Shown here: piece by piece, positions 20,761 to 31,913 of the stretch
How the letters are laid out: each line of letters starts with the position of its first letter
Numbering within the stretch: the stretch's first letter is position 1
From: Thysanoteuthis rhombus
Taxonomy: Eukaryota; Mollusca; Cephalopoda; Oegopsida; Thysanoteuthidae
Assembly (NCBI GenBank): GCA_963457665.1
Contig: OY735233.1
Location: 24,324,928 to 24,388,927, forward strand
Length of the DNA: 64,000 nucleotides
Direction: 5' to 3'
Notes under the pieces: generated by a model
Seen by the model: only the letters and a program-made list of their open reading frames with translations
Told to the model about the DNA's origin: nothing
Database searches by the model: none
Program-made: the position numbers and the translations under genes

Positions 20761-21749
20761 TATGTGGGTGTTTACGTATATGTTTACAGACAGAGCTGGG
20801 GTAAATAGCAACAGTCTACAATGTCAATCATCTGTGGGCCAACATCAAAAGAAGTGGAATGTCATATTAAACATCTCTTTGCGGAGGAACTCAACCATAA
20901 AAAAATACTTACTCATAGTTTCAACTGTCTCCTTCGACGTAGTCTATTTGGTCATATGCGTGAATAAACCAATAAGTCCGTATCACGATGATGAAAAAAG
21001 TATTCCTTTTATACAAGAAATATTCATTTTCCAGCATAATCTCCTCTCTTGTAGTATTAATTTGAACAGTTGGTGTAAGACAATCTACTTTTCTATAAAA
21101 TCCTGTATAAGACGAAGCTGAACTTGGTAAGTATCTTGAGAGACAGTGACATAAAAATGAATGAAAGATATAAGCATGAACATATGCCTTACCCCCACAA
21201 TCGCACACATACATACAGACAGAAACAAAAACACTCACATACACATACAACAAAGCACAGACACAAATCATTATTAGAAGGCACTCAGTGAGCATACCTC
21301 TGCCAGTGTTGTAAATTAACTAAAAGCTTAATAAAAATGAAAAAATTAAAAAAAACGAGAGATAATTTTGAATTTACAATTATTGAATAACATTCCTTGG
21401 AATTTAAATTTAGCCCTTTACGAACTGCTTGATTTTAATCTCTTCTCCTGTGGAATAATGAGAAAATCCCTCAAGAGAAAACTAATTTTTAGATGTTTAT
21501 CAATTCTTTCCAAGTCCATAGCCTTTCCTTCCACAACATCATATTGAAATTCCTTCAGATCTTTTGGAGATATTGTGTAGACACGGAGATGACCACAGGT
21601 GAATGAACACACCTATTCCACTTCGTTTTCTATTTCATGAGTTAACATTCCATTTCCCTGACATCGACAAAATTTCTATGTTTTCATTCCGATTTAAAAA
21701 GCAAGTGGTAATTAACTTGCAATTATTGTTTTCTTTTTAAAAATTGTCT
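20761..21749. other. No recognisable feature
   Basis: Mixed sequence with three short open frames (for example 20717-21121 and 21418-21612). None resembles a known family. Confidence 0.35.
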
Positions 21750-22110
21750 TTCTGGTGACGTGGGTGTGATGATTGGGAAGCCTCTCAATGGCTATCAGAG
21801 GCAAATGTTGTGACTCAGGTCAGACAGTTTTTTTATGAATTTGTTCTTCATTTCTCGAATGATCCATGAAGATCAAAATCATTGCTTGCAGAAATCGTTG
21901 GTTTATTTCGCGAACCGGATTTCTAGACCGACGCTTTAGATGTACTTCCCAACAGAGCTAAAGGGAGTCAACCTCCCTGCTAATTACTTAGAGATGATGG
22001 ATTTGTACGAACTGAACGCAAACTGATCCAGCCAGGATTTGAACCCGGTTCGCCGATTCTATTGTGCGTGCGATTAAATATTAAGCAAACTACACCTCTC
22101 TATTTCCCTC
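21750..22110 (-). mobile_element. tRNA-derived SINE candidate (family C), reverse
   Basis: On the minus strand GGTTCAAATCC (22035-22045) matches the pol III box B consensus GGTTCRANYCC exactly. A weaker box A-like TAGTTTGCTTAATA lies about 40 bp upstream. Flanking sequence (ACTGAACGCAAACTGATCCA) recurs diverged near 35250 and 36760, and the outer part (TGGTGACGTGGGTGTGA) resembles 23150 and 36680. The limits are approximate. Confidence 0.6.
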
Positions 22111-22411
22111 ATTGACATAATTACAAAATGATTTATTTCAAATTTAAAAAGCCAGCGGGTACTCATTTAAAATGGTTCCTTTGCAATCATTTTCCTTTTA
22201 GATGAGTCCAGCATCTTTACAACTCACTTTGTCGGTTCCCACTTAACTGACTTGATTTAATCTTATTTAATGAATTGTCCCCTGTTAACTGACGTTATTT
22301 TTTTAAACTAATTTTTTGTGATAGAAAAACTATCTGCGTTCTCCTTCTCAGTGGTTTGTTCAATGATTTTTTGATCAATTCTCAAGATAGATTTGAAATT
22401 ACGAAATCAGC

Positions 22412-22415
<4 letters not shown>
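22111..22415. other. No recognisable feature
   Basis: Nothing supportable. Confidence 0.3.

Positions 22416-22457
<42 letters not shown>
22416..22457. repeat. (TA)n array
   Basis: TA dinucleotide array followed by CGTGCGTGTGTATGTGTG. Confidence 0.93.
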
Positions 22458-22458
<1 letters not shown>

Positions 22459-22618
22459 GTGCGTGTGTATGTGTGTAACGTTTTCATCGTACAATGAATT
22501 ATATTACATTTGGGTGATATTTTTGGTTTTATTTCCTATGCAATAGATATTCATTTTAATTGGGATTAACTTAAAAACTCAATCGGAAAGAAACAGTTTT
22601 ATTACAGAGACAATTATT

Positions 22619-22765
22619 CATCATCATCACCAGTCTTTTAACGTCTGTCGTCGGAAATAACCAGCCCATTGCCATTTGGGTTCTGTTATATTGTGTTGTA
22701 TTGAGATCTCACCACGTGAGGTTGAGCACAATTTCTTCATGCGCGAATTGCATCATAGATGCTGT
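22619..22765 (-). mobile_element. LINE family R 3' fragment, reverse, internally deleted
   Basis: Tail CATCATCACC, 3' end AGTCTTTTAACGTCTGTCGT, then a jump (about 180 bp missing) to AACCAGCCCATTGCCATTTG and TGAGGTTGAGCACAATTTC. Confidence 0.8.
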
Positions 22766-22848
22766 CAAATGCGGTCAAAAATTGTATTGACAACGTCGCA
22801 GTTGTTGGATAGAGTCTGTTCTTTTTCTTGTTTTAGATATAATTCATA

Positions 22849-22853
<5 letters not shown>

Positions 22854-22926
<73 letters not shown>
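22854..22926. repeat. (TA)n array
   Basis: Long pure TA array. Confidence 0.95.
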
Positions 22927-22930
<4 letters not shown>

Positions 22931-23110
22931 TTTCCCTTATAGCGGGCCCCCATATTCGCAGTTCCCCGTTCAGAGCCCCTTTGTCCACGGTTTCAATTTC
23001 TGTGGTTCTTCCTTATCCATGGTTTATATTCAAGAATCTTCCTTTATCAGCACTTTCCCTTCTAGTGCCCCCCTTTTCTGCGGTTTCCTTTTCAGTGGTT
23101 CGTGGACACA
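22927..23110. repeat. Degenerate pyrimidine-rich tandem repeat
   Basis: About seven loosely conserved units of 20-26 bp built around (T)CCACGGTTTC / TCTGCGGTTTCC, each followed by a CCCTT-type pyrimidine run. Confidence 0.5.
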
Positions 23111-23460
23111 TCATTAAAGTTCCATCCTTGTTTTTCCATTATCGCCATATTGGTGACGTAGGTGTGACGATAGGGAAATATCTTAATGGTTATCGAAGGC
23201 AAGGATTATAGGATCAAAAGGAATAAAAACGAAAATTGAGATCAGTTATGAAATGTTGGAATAATAAGGGAAACAGAAGAGGACATGAGGATATAATTGT
23301 TTCGTTGGAGAGCATCCTGTTTCACTTAGCAGAGAGATAATTATTCTGGCTGATTTTACGGAGGGGGTGGAATCTATTTAGATTTGCATGTCCAATGGAG
23401 AACGATGAAATTGAACTAATAAATAAGGATTGGATTATTCGATCGATTTAATCTTCACTG
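23111..23460. other. No recognisable feature apart from a SINE C-like scrap
   Basis: TGGTGACGTAGGTGTGACGAT near 23152 resembles part of the SINE family C region at 21757. The rest is unassigned. Confidence 0.3.
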
Positions 23461-23464
23461 TTTA

Positions 23465-23586
23465 GAGCTATCTATCTCAGTCTCTTCATATCTCTATCAA
23501 TTCATGTCCATAACTATCTATCTGTCTATCCATCTATCTAATTCTGTTCATATCTATATAGCTATCTATCTACCTATCACTTTCCA

Positions 23587-23626
<40 letters not shown>

Positions 23627-23734
23627 AATCAATCAATCTATCAATCAATCTATCTATCTATCTATCCCAGTCTGTTCATTTCTATCTATCTGTCACAGTT
23701 TATTAATATCTATTTATTTATCAATCACTCTTCA

Positions 23735-23776
<42 letters not shown>

Positions 23777-23852
23777 GCATGCTAGCTAGTTCAGTATGTT
23801 CAAATCTATCAATTTATCTACCAATCTATCTAATTATCTCTCTCTCTCTCTG

Positions 23853-23948
<96 letters not shown>
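23465..23948. repeat. TATC array passing into (CT)n and (TA)n
   Basis: TATC blocks with TTCATATC linkers (23465-23835), then CTCT (about 23837-23884), then TA (23885-23948). Confidence 0.93.
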
Positions 23949-23951
<3 letters not shown>

Positions 23952-24050
23952 CTTGCGGGAAATGTCAGCTTATTGAGTCGCCCGGTCATGTCCTATCTTT
24001 CAGCGTCATTAATTGACGTCTAGCGACAGCAAAAGGGGGTTATATTCCCT
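23949..24050 (+). repeat. TA-abutting repeat, family F, copy 1
   Basis: Segment with GTCAGCTTATTGAGTCGCCC and GTCATTAATTGACGTCTAGC. It resembles 27077-27150, which also directly follows a (CT)n(TA)n array. Confidence 0.6.
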
Positions 24051-24131
24051 GCAGTCCATCTCAATAATAGGAAGGGTTGAGATTTATACAAATAGTCGAA
24101 GGGACGCACTGTTCCGCTTTAAATACTAATG

Positions 24132-24345
24132 CACACACACACACACACACACAAGCATACACTCATACACATGCACGCAGGCACAAATACCATCATAGGC
24201 ACACAGAGACGCACACACATACACACATATACATAAACACATACGAACACACACATATATATACACACGAACACACACACATACAGTGTTTTTATATCTA
24301 TATACATACAAACACACAGAGACACATACATACGCACGTATATAT
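24132..24345. repeat. CA-rich low-complexity region
   Basis: Interrupted ACAC/ACAT repeats. The His-Thr and Cys-Val open frames here are translations of it. Confidence 0.9.
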
Positions 24346-24439
24346 GTATATAGGTCAGTTAAAAGTCATTCACAAGCACAGAAGAATGATGAGAATACAT
24401 ACACTTCCATTTATATCACATCACATGATGGGACTTATC

Positions 24440-24577
24440 TGTGGTTGAGCCTTCCAATAATTGAAGTCCATAAAAACATTGGAGTTGAACTCCGAAACGT
24501 GCCCGGATATTACACAATAAAATAAACATTCCATGTACACTATATAGTCTTGTTCTGGCTTGACCTGAATAGTAAAT

Positions 24578-24582
<5 letters not shown>
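24440..24582 (+). mobile_element. Possible Penelope-like element 3' remnant
   Basis: Contains a hairpin followed by GAAACG (GGAG-TTGAA-CTCC-GAAACG), a polyadenylation-like AATAAAATAAA, and a junction with a TA array. Similar 'hairpin plus CCGAAACGT' tails occur in Penelope-like elements. The hammerhead core CUGANGA is not present, so I call it only a remnant. Confidence 0.4.

Positions 24583-24659
<77 letters not shown>
24583..24659. repeat. (TA)n array
   Basis: Pure TA array. Confidence 0.95.
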
Positions 24660-24663
<4 letters not shown>

Positions 24664-25394
24664 TTGCGCATGTATGGTATATAAATATATAATTTCATTC
24701 ACATAGATCTCCGTCTCTTTCTCTCTTTCGATGTAAATATGTAAATAAAAATATCTGTTTCTGTGAATAGAGTGAAACATATACGAATATAGATATAGAC
24801 AGACTGAGACAGATATGTTGACGTCTTATGAATTTCATAAGAGGTTCTATTAAAAAGTGACTGAGCTCCTTTTAGTGGAAATGTCCTTTGTTTGAAATGG
24901 TGGGTTTAAAATATTTTCGTCTGCAAAATTGTTACCTTTGAGTGGTACAGCACATTTCTCCGGACAGACAATCAAACGGGAAAAAAGTAACGCTTTTCAT
25001 TACAAAAATGATAAATCTAGAGTGTAGAAAAGTGTCAAAGTTTGTAAAGACCTAACGATAGACCAGAAACAAAAAACTGATAGACAGCCACAATTTGCTC
25101 GCGGTATTAATTGTTCATAACTGTGAGACCGGCGTAAAGATTAATCTAATGCGTCGATTAAATATTTAAAGCCAGTCAATAATTTGATCGATTAAATCCT
25201 TTATTGGGTTGACACGATAATGACGAAGATTCGTGCGATTTTGAATGAATAATTTACTGGAATATTTGTCAGCTTTTTCACTTAACGAACTCAGTACAAA
25301 AGCGTCAAGTATTTATTTACGTTTAAGAGAAAATTAATTCCTGTGTCGGGAAACATTGGCTTTTAATTCATTTATTGGAGATAAGCTGTCATGG
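24660..25394. other. No recognisable feature
   Basis: Nothing supportable by eye. Confidence 0.35.
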
Positions 25395-25835
25395 TGAGGC
25401 TCCGGTTAGAAAAAAATAAACGTTCACTAGTAGTTCTCCCGGTGAACAACCGTAGCCGTCAAAGATGGCAAAAGGTTGTATCTATTTTTTTTTCATTTGT
25501 GTGTCTGTTTGTTGGTTCGTGATTCAGCAGCCCATACCGTTTTATCTACAAACTCGGAAATCGGCATCAGTACTCCAATAGAACCATTTTAATAATGTTT
25601 CAAGTTTTTTTTGTTTTTTGTTTACCTTTTCAGTGCCTTATTTTTACAGGTTTATTAATCAGATCTAGATTCTCTGGAATCAAAATGTTTTTTTTTTCCA
25701 TTGGAAAACACTAGTGATGTCATGAATAGAATTACTTCAGACCATATTTATTCCTCAGTCAGATTCTCTTTTATATGACTTCAAATTTTGACACCATGGT
25801 TGTTCAGTTATTGACTGTGATAGCAAGTGCTTCTT
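25395..25835 (+). repeat. Unclassified dispersed repeat, family D, copy 2
   Basis: Shares CAACCGTAGCCGTCAAAG, CATCAGTACTCCAATAGA, TAGATTCTCTGGAATC and CATGGTTGTTCAGTTATTGA with 13605-14035 in the same order. Confidence 0.65.
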
Positions 25836-26989
25836 CCGTTTTAATTCCAGTTGTTTTTTATAGTAATTCATCATAACGTCCAAAGAGTCTTGTTGTTTGG
25901 GTTGTTAACATGAGATTTCGGTTGATCCATTCTACAGCATTCTCAAAGTATACTATCCGAATGTGATGATGATAAGAAGAATTTTTTCTCGTCAAGCAAC
26001 GTACGAGAAACTCTTCGAATGTTAATTAACCTTCCGCAAAGTATAGATAATATCTATCTCAGAATGTAATTCTAAACATTTCTTTGGCACTAGCAAAACC
26101 ATTTCTATAGTGCCGGAATCAGTAGCCATTTTTATCAGCTTAGCTAAGCGATATCTTCTGGAACTGATTTTATGGTAAACCCTCTTCTCCAGAACCCTCT
26201 AATCATTTTCAGAGTTTCACATAACTTTCAAATGTTTATGATGAACTCGTAGTTGTATAAAATTTCCTACTTATCTTAATATTTATCAAGTCTGATCTTG
26301 GAAGAATTCACATTTTTGCAACACACTATTTCATTAGGGAGACTTTTCCAGATACGTACAATGCTTGCATTCTAATAGCGTCAATATATCATTCATATCG
26401 AACTAGCATTAGTAAGCATCCCCTGTCGTATTAACGTTTGTAAGACTTGTTCTTGTTCTATCGTTAGAAAGTATTTCTATTAAAATAAAATGGAAAAGGA
26501 ATAGAATTACTCTCCAAAAGCCACCCATGGAACGACTTGCATGGGGGAAGGGGTTTTCCCTTGTCATCCTCCTCCAGGGGATTGTATTTATGATAGGTTT
26601 TCGATAAGTTCGAAGCAACAAGAAATAGTAAAATGTCGAGATATGTGCTGACCAACATAAAGGAACGAAACGTTCATTCTTGATGCAAAAGTTAGTCGGT
26701 GGTTTTATCACTAGGACATCAGGGATTGTGAAGCGGACTAATGTATTTCAAATTATGGAAATTGCCGGTGTATATTCTTGGGAGACATTTGTATATATTG
26801 CTTGAATTTAGCGTATACAGCCAGACTCTCAGTAACGTGTTTACACTTCAATTGCACACAAACAAATACACGGAATTATGCGCTTATGGACATTCCTAGA
26901 GTAAAATCAGCGTATGACATTTTATTGAATTCCAACAACATACCTGATTGAATATACATTATGTGAGGCCTGTCTATCTTTTTCTCCCT
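25836..26989. other. No recognisable feature
   Basis: Includes a 100-codon minus-strand frame (26409-26711) with no recognisable domain. Confidence 0.35.
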
Positions 26990-27006
26990 CTGTTTCTCTG
27001 TTTCTC

Positions 27007-27076
<70 letters not shown>
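26990..27076. repeat. (CT)n followed by (TA)n
   Basis: TTTCTCTG/CTCT run (26990-27038) then a TA array (27039-27076). Confidence 0.93.
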
Positions 27077-27080
<4 letters not shown>

Positions 27081-27150
27081 GGAAACTTCAGCTCATAAAG
27101 TAGACCGATTATGTTCTAGCTTTAAGTGTCATTAACTGACGTGTAGAATA
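27077..27150 (+). repeat. TA-abutting repeat, family F, copy 2
   Basis: TTCAGCTCATAAAGTAGACC and GTGTCATTAACTGACGTGTA align with the 23949-24050 copy. Confidence 0.6.
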
Positions 27151-27255
27151 TACCCATCTATCTATCTATCTATCTATCTATCATACTTAAAACAGGATAA
27201 AATGGGTTGAATTATTTGAATAGACAGAGAAGATAGATAGATGGATCTTAACAGA

Positions 27256-27310
<55 letters not shown>
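27151..27310. repeat. TATC and TA arrays
   Basis: TATC run (27154-27183), a short GATA segment (27231-27243) and a TA array (27261-27310). Confidence 0.92.
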
Positions 27311-27315
<5 letters not shown>

Positions 27316-27318
27316 CAT

Positions 27319-27388
27319 AATTGCAAGGACATATACCCACTGAGTGTCAACGTTTCGCGCCTCCAGCACTCATCAGCATCCGGCAATT
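27319..27388 (-). ncRNA. Hammerhead ribozyme candidate, unrelated to the element family
   Basis: Minus strand, 5' to 3': distal stem I AATTGC (27383-27388), then GG and ATG, core CTGATGA (27370-27376), stem II GTGC-TGGAG-GCGC (27357-27369, with one G-U pair), GAAAC (27352-27356), a short stem III (ACGT with ATGT, one G-U), cleavage triplet GTC (27328-27330), then CTT and distal stem I GCAATT (27319-27324). The core is canonical, and the 6-bp distal stem I is perfectly complementary at the right place. Proximal stem I is weak (G-C, U-U, A-U) with an unpaired CGG. It lies next to a TA array, as Penelope-like and retrozyme hammerheads often do. Confidence 0.7.
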
Positions 27389-27399
27389 AGTTGTTCGCT

Positions 27400-28008
27400 G
27401 TGGGTTATGAATATAAACATAAACAGCTCTATTTACATTTGAATAACGTAATATACAATCATTCAATCAGAGTGTGAATATTCCTGGAAACTCAACAGTC
27501 CTAACCATTACAATTATGTATGCATAAGGATGATCTGTAAGAATTACATCCCTTTGTCCTGTTGTATTACCAAAAAAATCCTATATGATCATTCTGCCTT
27601 CTCTTTTTATTCACACTAACTGGTGATTCAAGCGAGTTGTCACGTATTTTAACGCCTCATATAATTTCTTCATGCTTAAGAAAGCATTCAGCGTTAGGGT
27701 TTAAAACGTTCAGTTGACAGTGGCTCAGGAGAATATTCGGTTAAGTCTTTTCAACATATTGCAACAAGAAAATTAGAGAGATTTTAAGAGCTATCGATTC
27801 TGTGAGTAAGAAGTCGTTGTAAGAACTATCTAGGTGTAATTGTGAATGAAGATAAAAGTTAGTGACATTTGCAAAGATCTTAAATGATTTTTGAAGATTT
27901 AAGATGAAATTATTCATTATCAGCGTTGTTTTGTTTATTCATTATATCATTTTGATTATTAAATTGAACGTTTCTAAAACTGTATAAGAAACTGTTACAC
28001 TTGAACAG

Positions 28009-28010
<2 letters not shown>
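27400..28010. other. No recognisable feature
   Basis: AT-rich sequence without a supported gene or repeat. Confidence 0.35.

Positions 28011-28011
<1 letters not shown>

Positions 28012-28062
<51 letters not shown>
28012..28062. repeat. (TA)n array
   Basis: Pure TA array. Confidence 0.95.
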
Positions 28063-28067
<5 letters not shown>

Positions 28068-28227
28068 CAGACAGTATTTGATGGAGACAGATTAGAGACA
28101 GGTTATACAGTGCATGGAATGCAGTTCAGTGTATTTGTGGGTATGGGAACTTCGAGTCCTAATATGATTATGCGACAGGACACAGAACTACGAGTGACCA
28201 CGCCCATACAAAAAAAACTAGTATAAC

Positions 28228-28500
28228 AGGTCTGGCTAGTCACCGAATAGAAACCGTCATGTCTTTTGGCAGCAAGCTGTGTTGGGAGGAAGATCAATTG
28301 TGTACAATGAATACGTAGTCTATGTCACTTTTTGTTGTAAAAAAAAAAAAAAATATGCGTGGACGCTGCCGGACATAAAATAAGAGACCAATCTAGCAAA
28401 AACTTACTCCACAAATTAAACAGGAAACTTTTTTTGGAAGAATTTTTTCAAAGTCTTTTTTGAACATAATAAGGAGTAAATTTTCGAATGTTCAATCCTC
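28228..28500 (+). mobile_element. MITE-like repeat, family M (left and middle parts)
   Basis: CAGGTCTGGCTAGTCACC, AGAAACCGTCATGTCTTTTG and GATCAATTG are followed, after a divergent A-rich stretch, by CCAATCTAGCAAAAACTTAC and AATAAGGAGTAAATTTTCGA. Confidence 0.6.
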
Positions 28501-29068
28501 AGTCAGGTAGAATCACTTGGAACTGAAAAATCCTACGTATTACAGTTCTGGATGACGGTTTCTGAAAAGTATATTTTGGGGGGTGGGGAGGGAAGTATTC
28601 GACGAATACTTCGAGGAATCTTTGATACGTTGAATTTAATGAAACAGCTGACCAGATATATTAAATTGAATGGAACAGGCGATAACCTGAACGTTACAGA
28701 TCAAGAGAATACACCACATTTGAGAGAACTTGCTATCCCAGCTCCAATACAAAAGAATGGACGTTGTCACGCAGTAAAATGAACAACGACCCCCGGAGTC
28801 CCCTTTCAATACATCATTCAGCAATGCCTATTGAACGATGTTCAAAGTCCACTTTATAACTGCATAATAAAGAATTCCTTTCGAAATCTCAATAAAAGCA
28901 AACAAAAACGTCCCAACGTCACCGCCGCCAGTAGATTCTGTTATGGTTGAGATATCGAAGGCTGTCCTGGATGTAGCAGCCATTTGCTTTCTATAGATTC
29001 GCGTAATAAATCCATTTTTATCGATGCTGACTACCTTGTCCAAATATGCATGTTTTCTGCACAGACCA
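28501..29068. other. No recognisable feature
   Basis: Includes a G-run (GGGGGGTGGGGAGGG, about 28577-28591). The open frames are short and unassigned. Confidence 0.3.
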
Positions 29069-29069
29069 A

Positions 29070-29110
29070 GGTGAAAAACAAGACTGGTTGCTCCAGGGCC
29101 AAATTCCTCT
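29070..29110 (+). repeat. Dispersed repeat family B scrap
   Basis: ACAAGACTGGTTGCTCCAGG followed by GCCAAATTCC, the start of the family B module also seen at 31318, 36295, 53400 and (reverse) 52020 and 53935. Confidence 0.5.
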
Positions 29111-29119
29111 CTGATAGAA

Positions 29120-29680
29120 GTTTAAAAACGATTTCGACTTTTGTGAAAACATTTTTTATTCAACTGAAATTGTTTTTAAAAGTTGGCTATAGAAGGGCAC
29201 TAATTGAAATAGTGTCTGAAAGAGGCTGTCAAGTTTTCAAAAGATTTCGACTTCCGTGAAAAAAAGTTTTCTTTCAATCGAAAAATTCTTCAAATTTGAT
29301 CATAGAGAGGGACTAATTAGAACAGTATCTGAGAGAAGCTTATGAATTTTAAAAAGATTTCGACTTTCGTAAAAAAAAACTCTTTCAATTAAAAAAATTT
29401 CAGATTTGGCTATGAAAAGGGGCTAATTAAAACAGTTTCAGTCAGAAGCTTACAAGTTTTTTCAAAGATTTCGACTTTCGTAAAAAGAATTTCTTCAAAT
29501 ATGGAAAAATCTTTGAATTTGGCTAAAGAAAGGGGCTGATTCAAATAGTATCAGACAGAAACTTCTGAGTTTTAAAAAGATTTCGACTTCCGTGAAAAAA
29601 AAATTTTCTTTCAATCGAAAAAATCTTTAAATTTGGTTATAGAAGGGAATCAATTAAAATAATATCTAGATATTTTTCTA
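29120..29680. repeat. Tandem array, 111-113 bp period, five units
   Basis: The anchor GATTTCGACTT recurs at 29130, 29243, 29356, 29467 and 29579. Each unit also holds a run of A after CGT(G)A, TTTGGCTATAGAA, a GGGCTAATT phrase and CAGTATCTGA. The period is very regular although the units have diverged. No coding match was recognised on either strand. Confidence 0.92.
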
Positions 29681-29713
29681 GATAAATGGCACTGAAATCT
29701 AGATAATTCTAGA

Positions 29714-29714
29714 T

Positions 29715-29746
<32 letters not shown>

Positions 29747-29845
29747 TCTTTTATCGTCTGTCGTTGGAATTCTGAATTTGTCTGGTTCATCTCTCCATCC
29801 CTCCATTACCATTTGAGTTTTCTAATGGATTCTTCGATAACGAAC
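29714..29845 (-). mobile_element. LINE family R 3' fragment, reverse, internally deleted
   Basis: ATC tail (29715-29746), TCTTTTATCGTCTGTCGTTGG, then jumps to TGAATTTGTCTGGTTCATC and TACCATTTGAGTTTTCTAATG. Confidence 0.8.
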
Positions 29846-29861
29846 AAATAGCCTAGCTAAG

Positions 29862-30330
29862 CGAGGGCGATTGCTGCCTAGTCTTCTCAAGATAATCCCC
29901 TTGGAATTCCACACATTTATCCAAAAGTCCTTCACACTAAACAGTTTGTTAATTCCTCCTTCGGGATTGCCATCGTCACATTCTCCTTAATCTTTTCCAT
30001 GTTCTGAAATCGTTTATAAGAAATCCAGGAGCCAAAGGGAGTCAAATCTAGACAGCAAATTCCTCAACTGGGATCACCATCGTTGCATTCTCCTTAACCT
30101 CTTCCATGTTCAGAAATTTTTTTTCAGGAAAGCCAGAAGCCGAAGGGAATCAAATCTAGACTGTATAGTTTGTAAATTTTCCCATCAGAATCGCTGATGT
30201 TGCATTCTCCATAATCTCCTTCTTGTTCTGAAATCTCCTTCTTGTTTTGAAATCTCTTAAAAAAAAAAAGCCAAAAGCTGAAGCTAGAAAAATCTGGATT
30301 GAAGGAAAGCCGACAGCTTTGGGTGATATG
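29862..30330 (-). mobile_element. Mariner-superfamily transposase C-terminus, internally triplicated
   Basis: Minus strand. The final unit reads LDLTPFGSWIS, RFQNMEKIKENVTMAIPKEE and DKCVEFQGDYLEK, matching the C-terminal part of mariner-type transposases (SPDLAPCDFxLF ... IKENxxxxxxAIPKEEFxKCF ... KCIxxxGDYFEG). Two more diverged copies of the 'xxDL..F.FW' to 'GECN' segment lie upstream (starts about 30300, 30165 and 30055). The catalytic Asp of the PCD motif is absent in all three units, and the two outer units hold stops. It is a pseudogene with local tandem duplication. Terminal repeats were not found. Confidence 0.75.
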
Positions 30331-30704
30331 ATGTTTTGGGGGAAATATCATCAGATGAGAAGAATGACATTGTTAATTCAACAGTCATACATTATACAAG
30401 CCTGCTCAATGGCGTCTAGTTGTTGACTGAGTAATCCCACGGGAGAGTGTATATTCACGCATACGCAGTAAGATCCTCCTGGTAGGTTGCTTAGTTATAT
30501 CAGAGATACGCAACAAGAATCGGAGATACTCAAAATGGCTGCGGACATTTATTTATACATATACAATGTAGATACATACTTATATATTATTATTTATGTA
30601 TGCAGAGAGATGCATCGGTTAATAAACAAATACTGATTACTCCACCGGTTTTCTTTCGAAGAAACAAATGAGAATAAGGAGCAAGAAAAGTAATCAAGTA
30701 ACCT
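30331..30704. other. No recognisable feature
   Basis: Nothing supportable. Confidence 0.3.
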
Positions 30705-30705
30705 A

Positions 30706-31150
30706 GCAGGTCTGGTTAGTCACTCAATAAAGACCATCACATAACCGACGTCTGTTGGCAGCAAGCTGTGTCGGGAATGATCAATTAAAATATTTGAAAA
30801 AAGGGTTAATCAATGGATATGTTTCTCTCTCACCGTTTGATTGGTAGTAATCACTTGAAAGAAAGTATGAATTTCCAAATAACAAAACAAAAAGTGAATA
30901 CTGAAGAACATAAAAAGGGATTAATAACAAACATTGCAAATTAAACCCCATCTAAAAACCTGTTATGGAAGGGATTGGAAAAATTGAAAAAAAGTCTCCA
31001 GACTATAAATAAAGTCAGCCCTCTAGCTCCATCAAGCTGCCTGTGCGCACAATTCATACATAGCCAACCAACTTGAAAACTGAACAAATCTATTTTTACA
31101 GTTTGGGTGACAGCATTGGTTGACAGTTTTCTAATAAATAATTACAAGAA
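30706..31150 (+). mobile_element. MITE-like repeat, family M, near full length
   Basis: Runs from GGTCTGGTTAGTCACTCAAT through GTTGGCAGCAAGCTGTGTCG, GATCAATTAAAATATTTG, CTCACCGTTTGATTGGTAG and AGCCAACCAACTTGAAAACTG to GGTTGACAGTTTTCTAATAA. AAAGACCATCA near the left end and TTGACAGTTTTCT at the right are imperfect inverted counterparts of the family's AGAAACCGTCA terminal motif. Confidence 0.75.
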
Positions 31151-31317
31151 GAAACAAGAAGACTTTCTTCTTTTTTTAACATTTTTAAAACCGAAAGGCA
31201 ATTATTTCCCAGTTTAATATTTTCTGAAAAACCTGTCCACAGCAAATTGGTTGACATCTTCAAATGTCTCTTCTGAATCTTTTTTTTTTTTTTTTTTGAA
31301 AGAGATTTGGAAAGGAT

Positions 31318-31410
31318 GGAAATGAACATAACACGACTGGTTGCTGCAGGATCAAACTCAACTCCAGATTTTATTCCGACTGAAGATGATTAATACAACT
31401 TTTGTATTGT
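31318..31410 (+). repeat. Dispersed repeat family B module
   Basis: CACGACTGGTTGCTGCAGG, TCAAACTCAACTCCAGATTT, TATTCCGACTGAAGATGATT and ACTTTTGTATTGTGTATGAG. The same module occurs at 36295, 48110, 52020 (reverse), 53400 and 53935 (reverse). Confidence 0.6.
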
Positions 31411-31423
31411 GTATGAGATGATC

Positions 31424-31874
31424 ACAATAATCCTGAAAAGAAGATTATACAACCAATGCATTCTCCCGATAGTCACTTATAGAGCTGAAACATGGAACCT
31501 AACCAAGAGACAGACCTACAAACCGAGAAGCATGCAACGCATGCATGAGAGAATCATGCTCAACTTCACATGGAGAGATCACAAGACAGCACAATATATC
31601 AGGCAAAAAAACGGGAGTCCAATACACCATAGAATCTTTAGGGAAACTTGAATGGAAATGGGCTGGTCATGTTGCTAGAATGAAAGACAACCGATGGACA
31701 TCACGTCTCACAACATGGATCCCCAGAGATCATATAAGAAACCGAGGACAACAGAACAAAAGATGGAGAGATGAGCTAGACAAATTTAGGAAATACTGGC
31801 TCCGCGACGCCCATGATAGAGAAATGTACCGAATCCTGGGGAAGGTCTATGGCCAACAACGGACGTTAAAAGAC

Positions 31875-31913
<39 letters not shown>

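Noticed and set aside
24470..24500. Hairpin plus GAAACG at 24.48 kb as a third hammerhead
   Set aside because: Stem II-like hairpin and GAAAC are present, but the CUGANGA core is absent and no stem I pairing was found. Kept only as a possible Penelope-like remnant.
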